A stretch of 20,267 nucleotides of DNA, taken from Smittium mucronatum. Lineage: Eukaryota > Kickxellomycota > Harpellomycetes > Harpellales > Legeriomycetaceae. The stretch is from positions 1-20,267 of the forward strand of contig LSSL01003134.1 in assembly GCA_001953115.1 (NCBI GenBank), given 5' to 3'. Positions 10,539 to 19,653 of this stretch are shown piece by piece; the first letter of the stretch is position 1; each line of letters begins with the position of its first letter. A program made the position numbers and the translations under genes. The notes under the pieces were generated by a model. It made no database searches. It saw only the letters and a program-made list of their open reading frames with translations, and was not told the origin of the DNA.

Positions 10539-12340
10539 AATTAGGACACTTATTTATTTTTTGTCCAATTTTACATTTTTTCATAATTTTTGGATGATAT
10601 TTTTACATATATTGAAGCTTAAAGTGAAAATAAGTCTAATCATCATACTTATAATTAATCAATTAACCTTAATTTTTCGCTTGGATAGATTTTAAACAAT
10701 TGATTAATATTATAAATATTTTTTCATTTATTTGTTTTCCAGATGAACAAAGTTTAAAAATATTATATTATTAGATTTTTTAAATATATTTTCATATATC
10801 TGGACTAAATTTTTAAAATACTTGTCCTAGATAACCATTCTGTTACTGTAATGTATAAAATTTATCAAAATGCAAATAAAATAATTTCTTAATCTAATAT
10901 AATCCCTGAATTTTTTAAAACACTAATAATATTTTCAAGAAGACACTTTCTTTAGGATATATGTAGAAGTTAAGATTTTTAATATATTTATACCTAATAA
11001 CCCATATTTTAACTCATTTCATATTCATTCGAGTCTTGAATAACGTTTATCCAATAAACACAAGCCATTTTGATGATATATAAGTAAGCATAATTGCTTA
11101 AAAGCCACTAGGTTAGTTTCAAAGCCAGTTATTTCCGAATAAGTAAATCTAAAGCCGTTTTTTGACTATAACCAAGCTCTTTTTTCCAATAGCTATTTCA
11201 AAACATTTTGTTCATATTTTTCTAAAACTTTATTTATTTTGTCCCAGATAGGATTATATTAAATAATATTTAAATTATAAATGAATAAGCTTAGAGAAAG
11301 ATTTTCATCAATTATATTTATTATTGCTGATGAATTTGATCTTCATTATTAATTCAGCCAAATTGATGGATTTTAATCAGCATTAAATATTATGATGAAA
11401 AGTGATTCCGAAAAATCTGCAGTTTGTGGTTACTATTTTCGACAAGTCGAAAATTATTTTCACTATTTTAATTCAATTTTTTTACTATTATAAAAAGGAG
11501 GCTATGTATTATTTTACTTCTGCAAAAAATGTTTTAGTAATTTTATTATTATTTAATCTGCACTAGTATTTATATCTCAACATACTTAAATGCTATGTGT
11601 ATTGACTCTGCTGTTTTTTTTACGACACAATTTTCCGAAAAAGATTTTCTTTAATTGAGCAAGCAAGCTAGCTTCCAAAATTAATATTATAATACTTTTT
11701 TTTATTATAATAAAACATATTAACATTTATCAGCATAGTTTCTAACACGCAGTATAAATTTTTGTTTAAAAAATTGTGTGTAAATAAAAACCTGAGGCGA
11801 TTTATGAAGCCTCGATTTTATTAATTCTAATTAAAAAATGTAATCTGAATACATTTTTCAGTATCCAGATCAACCAAGTGAATTTAAAATTTTAATCATA
11901 ATGTATAAATATATATCTATTCAAACTATTTTTTTTCATAGAAATCATAACATATCATCTACAGGAAACCGATTAATCAACTAGAAGAAAGTGCTTAAAA
12001 AAATTACTTTAAGTTTCTATCAAGATTTTAGTTTATATTCAGCATTAAATTTATATTTCTGCAATTCGCATATGGAAATTTTATTTTATAATAGTTTTTG
12101 TTAAAAATAATAACATGAAATTCTTTTAATATACAAAAAAAAGAAAAGAAAATCATATTCAAAATATTTTTTGATAAGTAAATTGATGCTTTTGTATAAT
12201 AGAATTCATAATAGTAATAAAAAAATTCGATAAAATTATTTAAAATTATAAACCACTAATTGCACTAATGTTCCACGTTACTTATTTCGTTATATCCTTA
12301 CTTTTTCTACCTTGTAGCAATGCGGTTTTTATCATATTTA
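10539..12340. other. A+T-rich stretch without a recognisable gene
   Basis: No coding or RNA signal is supported. A short G+C stem (GAGGC 11794-11798 with GCCTC 11809-11813, then T-rich) resembles a bacterial terminator, but it has no gene beside it and the context is eukaryotic. GCTGAT (11326-11331) and ATCAGC (11376-11381) form a weak inverted pair. Confidence 0.45.
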
Positions 12341-13108
12341 ATTTACATAATTTAATAAGAAAGCGATAGACGTGCCGGATTTTTTTCTTTTGATATAATC
12401 TGAGCAGGAGCAATAAAAATCTTATTTAAATATATCTTTTTTTGCTGGGAAAAATATGAATTCTTTAAAGGATTTTATCAATAAATCGAAACTAGAAAAT
12501 AAATAGTTAGTGAGTTTATTTAATATGTGTTTAATTCAGTAATAAAAACTCCAAAAAATAATCATACTAATTTATTGAAATATTCTGTCAAATAGAAAAA
12601 ATAAAAAAATAAAATTCTCCAATTTTTTATCTGATAACTCATTGAAGTCTATTTTACCAAAGTTTGGGATATAGAAATTTTCGGACCAATCTATTATTTT
12701 TTTATACATCTCGATTTCATCAATAAAAGAAACCTTATTTAATTCGTTATATTTATCTTTAGTAGTGCGATTAAATATTTTCAATGAATTTTTGGTATAT
12801 ATAAATGATTCCAAGAAGCCTCCACTCCAGTTAGGGTATTTTTAAAAGAAATTTTATATTTTTTGTTTGATATGATCCTAAATTATTTCTATCGGAGACC
12901 ATTCTTTTAAAAAATCCATTTTTGAAGTTTCGAATAAATTTTGTGTTAAAATAAGTTGGTTTATATGAATGTCGTTTTATGTATAATTCTTTCATATGAT
13001 GCTGTAATTATTCAGAATATCTGATATTTTTTTAGAAAAAAAATAAAATAAAATCACTTTATCCACGCTACATTCGAAAATTTTATTTGCATTGGAGATT
13101 GCCTCAGC
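12341..13108 (-). pseudogene. Decayed reading frame, unidentified (mobile-element-like?)
   Basis: One minus-strand frame can be followed for 256 codons with eight in-frame stops. They lie at 12992 (TGA), 12977 (TAA), 12878 (TAG), 12854, 12842 and 12572 (TAA), 12536 (TGA) and 12422 (TAA). At the local composition I would expect roughly two dozen. The longest clean run, 12575-12841, holds 89 codons. Several segments look protein-like: AEAISNANKIFECSVDKVI, MDFLKEWSPIEII, YPNWSGGFLESF and FYCSCSDYIKRKK. Most stops are TAA or TAG, which single C-to-T changes can make from Gln codons. Near the end a Cys-Ser-Cys at 12404-12412 and, one frame over, an Arg-His-Val-Tyr are faintly like a SWIM zinc finger of MULE transposases, but the third Cys is missing. 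No firm identity. Confidence 0.3.
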
Positions 13109-14890
13109 CTATCAGAAAAAGAATTTTTACATTCAAACTTAAAAAAAAACTTCTTAATTTGTATATTTATTGTGTTGGGTATAAATAAGAAACCTTCCAA
13201 ATACTTATACCTCGATATCCTTATTGCTAAAGGTATATTTTTTTTTACTAATTTCGGTTAACCTAGATAAAATAAAAAATATTAAACATGTGACATTTTA
13301 GAAGTATAATATAAATTTAGATTTAAAGACTTTGAAAGGTTTATAATCAGCCTTTTTGGTGTCATTTTAAAGCATAAATCTTCTATTTTTACAAATAGTT
13401 TACTATTTAAGCTTCACCAGAACGATGGATTTTCATTAATACTTCACAGCAAATATTGAAACTATCAGTTAAAACTACATTTTTATTATTTGTATTATTT
13501 TGTAATTGCAGATTTTTTCATATATAAAATTTATTTCTAAGCTCAATCATCATGAATCGAAGGATCGCTTTATTACTTTTGGTCTACATAACAATTTATG
13601 CATATACATTTTTTTTTCTTTATCGAATTGGCACTTTTTAAGGGCACAAATATCCAAATGATCCACTGAATTATGTTTTTACTTTTTTTAGCTGCTTTAA
13701 ACAAATATCAAATCACCACTACATTATATAATATGGGGTTTCTTTATTTAAATACGTTTTGTTTAACACCACGTGAATATATATATATATTTATAATACA
13801 CCAAATCTTTCATTTTTCCGACCATAATCAGAATTGACTACTTTTTTCTATCTTTTAGCATATTTTACTGAAGATTTCAATAAAATATAATATATTTATA
13901 AGTATTAAAATAAAGAAAAATATTTTAAATCACAATCTTCTGTAAAACAGTTTTTTTAAAGATTTTGGATAATTTATAATTTATCACTAATAATATATCC
14001 AAATGGTTAAATATATTTAATCAGTGATTACTATTTATTTTTTGGATACAAAAAAATAAGATATGGTAATCTAAATAAATAAACAAAAAAATATATTTTA
14101 AGGTTGTGAATTTGAAGGATTATGTAATAAATACTATATGTGCCAAAATAAATGAGATTTCAGAAACATAAAATAAAATATTTTGAAATAATCATTCAAA
14201 AAAAGAGCCTAGGTTTTGCTAAAAACAACATGAAGTTTAAAATTAATCAAAAATAATGGGAATGTAAATAACTGAAGGGAGTCTTAAATGATTATCTGAG
14301 CCTATCAATCAGAAATTTTTTTTTTTTTTAAATTTTAAACCTTGAATGCCTGTAAACACCAAGATATCTTGTGGTTTCTCTAATTAGATAAATATAAAAA
14401 AAAGAATCAAAACGAAATCAAAACCCTATAAATTTAATAGTATTATTTTTAATCCCAACAAAAAAATTTAAGCCAAAATAAGATATAAAAATAAGTTCCA
14501 TAATTTATAACAAAAAATATTTATATTAACCACACACATCAAAAAATAAAATTAAAACGAAAATTTCCAGGTCTTAAGCCTGATATTTTAATTATTTACT
14601 ATGAAATATTTATAAAAAGAAAAAATTTCCTGAAAAAAAAAAAGTATGTTTTATTTTTGTTAAAAAAACATTAATAACAGAAAGTTTGATAATTATTTAG
14701 GTTATAAACTTGAATAAAAAATATTTATTATTATTTAAAGCCAGATTTATTCAAGGAAATACTTATCGTAGAACTTTTTGGTGTTATTTATAAATTTATA
14801 CCTCCATATCATTTAATGTTTATTTTTTTATCGTAATTTGCAACCAGAAAAATATATATAATTTAATTTTGTTGAATATTTTTTTCGGTA
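13109..14890. other. A+T-rich stretch without a recognisable gene
   Basis: A plus-strand frame at 13052-13258 is open for 69 codons without Met and overlaps the decayed minus frame; it shows no motif. (AT)7 lies at 13777-13790, directly after a CACGTG palindrome (13770-13775). Nothing else is supported. Confidence 0.45.
13777..13790. repeat. (AT)7 microsatellite
   Basis: Uninterrupted AT dinucleotides next to a CACGTG hexamer. No gene nearby suggests a promoter role. Confidence 0.7.
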
Positions 14891-15041
14891 AGAATCTGGA
14901 AAAAATAAACAGAAACAGGAAAGTTCCGCAAAATCTGGGAAATTTCGACAGATTATATTTTTAAAGTCATATTTAACAATGAATACCGATAAAATTCCGC
15001 AATTTTTTTATCGAATTTTACTATTGAATAAAATATTATCT
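14891..15041 (+). repeat. Dispersed repeat, copy A
   Basis: This segment aligns to the reverse complement of 16213-16358. It includes an exact 23-nt core (14928-14950 against 16321-16299) and further blocks such as AAAAAATAAAC and TAAAATTCCG. Overall similarity by eye is roughly 70-80%, with small indels. In the frame starting at GAA 14892 it is open for about 48 codons, including ESGKNKQKQ and AKSGKFRQ, parallel to the reading of copy B. That points to a formerly coding, probably mobile, parent sequence. Confidence 0.6.
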
Positions 15042-16212
15042 TAAATTAGTTTTCTAGAACTTTTTATTAACTTTAAAAATAAATTTAACGTAAAAAAAAG
15101 AAAATAATAATAATATAATATCATTATTTATACTTTATTAGTCAGTTACAAAGACCGCAAGTAAGTTTTTCATGCATTATTAATTAATATCATTGGATAT
15201 AAATGTATGCATTTTTAATCATTAAGCCATAGGCTTAAAAAATAAATATGGGCGTGCAACTATAACTTGTAAATGGGGGCTTTGGGTTAAAAAGTATGTT
15301 TATCTCACCCAAAAATTATTATTATTAATTAGAGAAATCGAATTTTATTCTTAAAAGTTACTTCTAAGAGTAGATCAAAATAAAGCAAGATAATTTATTT
15401 ATCAAGCTAATAAACAAAAGACCCCAGTAAAACCAGAAATAAAATTAAAGCTCATATATAAATCTTTTAGTTTTATATCTCACAGAAAATGAGGTGTATT
15501 CTTGTTTTTTTTATAATACATGAGGCATTATATATCTTTTTCGTGTATTTCCTATCCTTTCATCTATAAGATCGCATATATAAAGGCATTAATAATTTTT
15601 CATATTCGCCTATCTATCACTATTTTTCTACATATATAGTTAGACAATACACGCTAAATATGTCGGTGGTTTTTAGTTTAGTTATCAAAAGTATTTTTTT
15701 GGCCTTAATTAAAGTTGCAACTAGAACTGTGCATTAAAACACCCTAATAACATAAAAAATATAATTTTTTTTTATATTTCTCAATAAATCTTGAGCAAAA
15801 AGTTTTTTTCATAGTAAAAGGTCAAAAAATAAAAACAATCTATAGCTTATTGAAAAAGTTATTTTTTTTACGTAGTTTTTTTTAATCTTTTTTTCAAAAA
15901 ACAATTTCAATTTAAAGCAAATCCGTTTATTAAAAAAAAACTAACGAATATTAGCCATTTATCCCCAAAAATCGTTTTTAGATCACATAATAACTTTCAG
16001 ATTATGGAAATGAAATATATTCACAAGGAAATCTTCAAATAAACTTAAAAAAAAGTCACAAGGTCATATATAGCAAATTAAATAATTTGGCTATACCTAA
16101 GCCGCACCTAGTATTATGGAAAAAACGAACTTTCAATATAAAAAATGTTTAAGGTTTAATGTTGGTGAGCTAATAAACTCATTTTGGTGTAAAGATTTAC
16201 ATGAATTAATAC
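15042..16212. other. A+T-rich stretch between two copies of a dispersed repeat
   Basis: It separates copies A and B of the diverged inverted repeat. No open frame of note, no RNA gene and no further repeat is seen. Composition is still strongly A+T-rich, with a slightly G+C-richer patch near 15220-15300. Confidence 0.45.
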
Positions 16213-16358
16213 AGATAATAGAAATAAATCATTATTCGACAAATTAGTTACGGAATTTTACTGGTTTTCTTTAAAAATATGAATTTAAAAATGTAATGTG
16301 TCGAAATTTCCCAGATTTTGCAAAGTTTTCAAGTTTCCGTTTATTTTTTTCGGATTCT
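16213..16358 (-). repeat. Dispersed repeat, copy B (inverted to copy A)
   Basis: Minus-strand homologue of 14891-15041. Where copy A has CCG CAA (15000-15002 is CAA), copy B has CCG TAA (16250-16248), a C-to-T difference that turns a Gln codon into a stop. A 1-nt indel between the copies shifts the frame after the shared TCATATTT. The stretch encodes ESEKNKRKLENFAKSGKF in the open frame annotated at 16271-16468. Copy B sits at the right border of the A+T-rich block. Confidence 0.6.
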
Positions 16359-16468
16359 GTATAATTTAACGCCAACCAATGCAAAACCGTAGATATTTTC
16401 ATAGCGCTATTATGAAGCTGGAAATGTAACGCGGTCTTGTATTGTCTTATGTACTTAACCTTAACCAC
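16271..16468 (-). pseudogene. Remnant coding frame containing repeat copy B
   Basis: The frame is open from just after a TGA at 16471-16469 (first codon GTG at 16468) to a TAA at 16273-16271. The first ATG is at 16402-16400, leaving 43 residues. The peptide is not low-complexity (MKISTVLHWLALNYTES, then a Lys-rich helix-like stretch), G+C is near 38%, and its second half is shared with copy A in the same frame. The shared frame suggests real past coding. The parent protein is not recognised; a transposon-borne gene fragment is the simplest guess. Confidence 0.3.
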
Positions 16469-16517
16469 TCAAGCGAACCATAACAGGAATACTTCGTGTT
16501 ATGATCACTACTTGAGT
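16467..16517. repeat. Interrupted two-step hairpin
   Basis: The inner stem is CATAACA (16479-16485) with TGTTATG (16497-16503), loop 11 nt. The outer stem is ACTCAA (16467-16472) with TTGAGT (16512-16517). Both are perfect, separated by 6- and 8-nt bulges. It lies next to repeat copy B at the composition boundary and could be a mobile-element terminus. Function unknown. Confidence 0.4.
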
Positions 16518-17357
16518 CGCTTATAGAGTTAGCATTGGACAGCTATATTTTATTGTTTTAGTTGATAAGCAGATTTTTCAAATACGAGGCGGGTTAGAGT
16601 GTATAGAAAATACCATAGTTGTCAAAAGTTTAAGGGGTAAAACGCAGTAAAGTTTTACTAAAGTCATTTCTGTTAAAGCCAATTCTGATTTGGTGGAATT
16701 TTGATTAAGTACTAAAGCCTAAATCGAACCTAATAAGCGATGATATTTTTGACCTTTGATGGATTATTGGCTTGATGTCAAATCAATGGAAGCTGAGGTC
16801 TCTAATCGGTACGTACCATTTGGTAGTTATGATATTTAGGTATATTATACGCCAATATGAATAGCTACTACTTATTATATCAAACCAATATATTATGAAT
16901 ATTAGCGTGGAGCTGCGTTTTATAGTCAAATATATGGTCAATAAAGTGGATAATAGCCAATAAATAAACATCAATAAATAGCACGTTTATAATTTGCTCT
17001 ATTTGGAAATTGGGAAAAATAGACATTTTCACCTCCACAAATGAAAATCGAAGTTTGATTCAAAATTTATATAAATTGATTGGAAGATGAAACAGAGCAG
17101 AGTGTATGATTGATTCAGAAAACTAAGGTTTATTGGGTAGATGAAGTTTGTTGGACGAATTGGAAGAATGTATTGAATATTGCAGAAGCTGTATCGTCTC
17201 AAGGAATCGAGGAAAGCAGAGCAAAATTAGTGAAGAGACATTCTTTTCTATAGGTGATTGAACTAAGTCGATTTCTGCAGCTCGAAATATTTGTAAACAC
17301 CATCAGTGTTATTTTTACGATAAAATATTCTTAGTTTCCAGAGACTAGATTAACGAA
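16518..17357. other. Upstream region of STT3, intermediate composition
   Basis: G+C is about one third here, between that of the desert and the gene. A plus-strand frame from 17110 to a TAG at 17251-17253 (47 codons, no Met) reads VYWVDEVCWTNWKNV followed by a charged helix-like stretch. It could be a remnant exon, but its family is not recognised. Small frames starting with ATG occur (for example at 17088 and 17141) and end within a dozen codons. No tRNA is seen. Confidence 0.4.
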
Positions 17358-17402
17358 ACTAATCTACCTTTCGCATTTATTCCACTCATTCTTGTTTCTC
17401 AG
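17358..17402 (+). promoter_or_regulatory. Pyrimidine-rich tract with possible 5' UTR 3' splice site
   Basis: ACTAAT (17358-17363, branch-point-like) is followed by a C+T-rich stretch ending TTTCTCAG at 17402, 38 nt before the STT3 ATG. Fungal housekeeping promoters often carry a pyrimidine tract near the transcription start, and this can also be read as the 3' end of a leader intron. The donor site is not identified. After 17402 the STT3 frame has a TAG (17414-17416), so any intron here would lie in the 5' UTR. Confidence 0.3.
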
Positions 17403-17440
17403 CTTGCCTATATTAGTCACAAGTTCAGAGTGTGAGAATC

Positions 17441-19582
17441 ATGGCATATCTTGATTCCGAAAAGGTTGCAAACCTCCTACGGGTTGTGATTCTAGTTTTG
17501 ATATCTGTCGTTGCTATCAGCTCCCGTTTATTTTCTGTCATTCGTTTCGAATCGATTATCCATGAGTTCGACCCCTGGTTCAATTATAGGACTACTCAAT
17601 ACCTGGTCGAGAATGGCTTTTACGAATTTTGGAATTGGTTTGATTCGGATTCTTGGTACCCATTAGGTAGAGTTGTAGGTGGTACCCTCTACCCTGGCAT
17701 TATGGTCACTTCTGCAACAATATACAAGGTCTTGCAAGTATTAGGCATACCCCTTGATATTCGTGAAGTATGCGTATTTTTGGCCCCTGTATTTAGTTCT
17801 TTCACTGCCATAGCTGCATATCTTTTGACTAACGAGGTCAAGGGTCCTGTTGCTGGTCTGCTTGCCGCTGCTTTTATGGGAATTGCTCCAGGATACATCT
17901 CTCGCTCCGTTGCCGGCTCATATGATAATGAGGCCATTGCTATTTTCCTGCTTGTATTCACCTTCTATTTATGGCTTAAAAGTGTCCATAAAGGTTCTAT
18001 GCTACTTTCTTGTACCACTGCTCTCTTCTACTTTTACATGGTATCTGCTTGGGGCGGTTATGTCTTTATCATAAATATGATTCCTCTACATGTGTTCACC
18101 CTGTTGGCTATGGGTCGCTACTCCAACAATCTTTACATTTCATACTCTACTTTTTATGTTATCGGAACTCTAGCTTCTATGCAGATTCCTTTCGTTGGAT
18201 TCCAACCAACCTTTACAAGCGAACACATGGCTAGTTTAGGAACTTTTGGGTTGCTCCAACTCGTTGCCTTCTCCTACTATTTGAACTCTCTCGTTTCCAA
18301 AAAAACCATGCACTATATTATTGGTGTTGGGTTTTCTGTAATTGTTGCATTGATGGGACTAGCTCTCGTTTATTTAACTATGACAAAGAAGATTGCTCCC
18401 TGGGCCGGAAGATTCTATTCCATGTGGGATACTGGATATGCCAAAATACACGTCCCAATTATTGCATCCGTTAGTGAACATCAGCCTACAGTATGGACTT
18501 CATTCTTCATGGATCTTAATATTCTGATTTGGCTATTCCCCGTTGGAATTTACTTCACTTTTTCCACTTTGACCGATAATCAGGTCTTCCTCATTATCTA
18601 TGCTGTATTTGGCTCGTATTTTGCCGGAGTTATGGTTCGTCTCATCTTAACCCTTACTCCCATTGTGTGCATATTAGCTGCTATTGGTGTTAGCGAAGTG
18701 TTCAACGTGTATTTGGATTTCAGAGTTGATTCCAGAACTCTAGCTCTTAAACAATCTAGTAAATCAGAATCAAACAAAGAACCTAGTCCAAAAGCCTCTT
18801 CTGAACCAAGCAAAGTCCATAAGATGAATGTATTAAACAAACTTGCAAGGTTATCAGTAGTTCTCGGATTTTCATCATTATTAATTCTGTTCCAGTTCCA
18901 CAGCACTTGGGTGACTTCAAATGCCTACTCTTCACCGTCAGTAGTTCTAGCATCTTCAGACCAACATGGAAACCGCAATATTATTGATGACTTCAGAGAG
19001 GGGTACACTTGGCTTAACCAGAATACTGATGAATCTGCTAAAATCATGTCGTGGTGGGATTATGGGTACCAGTTAGCAGGAATGGCTAATAGGACCACGC
19101 TTGTAGACAATAACACCTGGAATAACACTCATATTGCAACTGTTGGTAAGATCCTTGCATCCAACGAGAAGAACGCTCACAGACTAGTTAAGGAGCTGGA
19201 CATTGATTATATTCTCATCATTTACGGTGGAATGCTGGGATATTCAGGAGATGATATCAATAAGTTTTTGTGGATGATCCGAATTGGACAAAATATCTAT
19301 CCCGAAGACCTGAAGGAGGAATTGTTTTATAACTCGCAAGGACAGTATGCAATTGGTGACAACGCCAGTCCTAGAATGAAGGAGTGTATTATGCACAAGA
19401 TGTCCTATTACCGAACTGCGAGTGTTATGGGACCTAATGGAATGGATCGGGCTAGACGACAGAAGCTGCCATCTTCAGTGACTTTAGAGTACTTTGAAGA
19501 AGTGTTTACATCAGAAAACTGGATGGTCAGACTGTACAAACCCAAAGATTTTGATAACCTAGACCGCCTGCCACCAGTATAG
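17441..19582 (+). CDS. STT3: STT3, catalytic subunit of oligosaccharyltransferase
   Basis: STT3 transfers the lipid-linked oligosaccharide to Asn in Asn-X-Ser/Thr of nascent proteins in the ER, as the membrane-embedded core of the OST complex. The frame encodes 713 residues, close to yeast STT3 (718), with no intron needed. Residues 1-490 hold about 13 membrane segments; the rest is the lumenal domain. Family motifs seen: EFDPWFNYR (Asp44), GSYDNEA (Asp162, Glu164), SVSEHQP (343-349, catalytic-loop Glu346), Arg400 in VMVRL, WWDYG (538-542, acceptor Ser/Thr recognition) and DINKFLWMIRI (605-615). Sequons near the acceptor site include VDNNTWNNT (555-563). A polar Ser/Lys/Pro linker (about 433-462) looks longer than in yeast. 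The ATG at 17441 is chosen because a stop lies 24 nt upstream in frame and the context (A at -3, G at +4) is good; three earlier codons begin with GTG. G+C is about 42%. The similarity I recall is greatest to fungal STT3. Confidence 0.97.
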   Translation: MAYLDSEKVANLLRVVILVLISVVAISSRLFSVIRFESIIHEFDPWFNYRTTQYLVENGFYEFWNWFDSDSWYPLGRVVGGTLYPGIMVTSATIYKVLQVLGIPLDIREVCVFLAPVFSSFTAIAAYLLTNEVKGPVAGLLAAAFMGIAPGYISRSVAGSYDNEAIAIFLLVFTFYLWLKSVHKGSMLLSCTTALFYFYMVSAWGGYVFIINMIPLHVFTLLAMGRYSNNLYISYSTFYVIGTLASMQIPFVGFQPTFTSEHMASLGTFGLLQLVAFSYYLNSLVSKKTMHYIIGVGFSVIVALMGLALVYLTMTKKIAPWAGRFYSMWDTGYAKIHVPIIASVSEHQPTVWTSFFMDLNILIWLFPVGIYFTFSTLTDNQVFLIIYAVFGSYFAGVMVRLILTLTPIVCILAAIGVSEVFNVYLDFRVDSRTLALKQSSKSESNKEPSPKASSEPSKVHKMNVLNKLARLSVVLGFSSLLILFQFHSTWVTSNAYSSPSVVLASSDQHGNRNIIDDFREGYTWLNQNTDESAKIMSWWDYGYQLAGMANRTTLVDNNTWNNTHIATVGKILASNEKNAHRLVKELDIDYILIIYGGMLGYSGDDINKFLWMIRIGQNIYPEDLKEELFYNSQGQYAIGDNASPRMKECIMHKMSYYRTASVMGPNGMDRARRQKLPSSVTLEYFEEVFTSENWMVRLYKPKDFDNLDRLPPV

Positions 19583-19653
19583 TTTTCCTATTTTCAATTC
19601 TATATTATTTTACGAGAATTCACCAATTTTTTTTAATTTTGATTTATTTTATT
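19583..19653. terminator. Convergent 3' intergenic region, 71 nt
   Basis: This A+T-rich gap separates the stops of STT3 (+) and the XRCC2-like gene (-). On the minus strand two overlapping AATAAA hexamers (19653-19648 and 19648-19643) follow directly after the stop of the XRCC2-like gene. The plus side is T-rich, with CATAAAAATAA past the gap. The two transcripts very likely overlap at their 3' ends. Confidence 0.5.

Noticed and set aside
11794..11813. Bacterial-type terminator
   Set aside because: Only a 5-bp stem, no neighbouring gene, and a eukaryotic context.
12341..13108. Intact gene using a genetic code with TAA/TAG read as Gln
   Set aside because: The frame also contains TGA stops, and STT3 and the XRCC2-like gene end normally at TAG and TGA in the same genome; decay is simpler.
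440..16300. Mitochondrial insertion, plasmid or bacterial DNA as the source of the A+T-rich block
   Set aside because: No recognisable mitochondrial, rRNA, tRNA, plasmid polymerase or bacterial gene could be read in any frame.
10513..16974. Open frames at 10513-10695 and 16783-16974 as genes
   Set aside because: Mostly hydrophobic low-complexity peptides without homology signals.
17432..17440. GTG-initiated STT3 start three codons upstream
   Set aside because: A eukaryotic nuclear gene should start at ATG; the ATG at 17441 has a good context and matches the family's N-terminal length.
17689..18906. Open frames on the minus strand and in other plus frames inside STT3 (17689-17961, 17850-18074, 18010-18234, 18598-18906)
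   Set aside because: They overlap a fully convincing STT3 coding sequence and show no family resemblance, so they are shadows of it.
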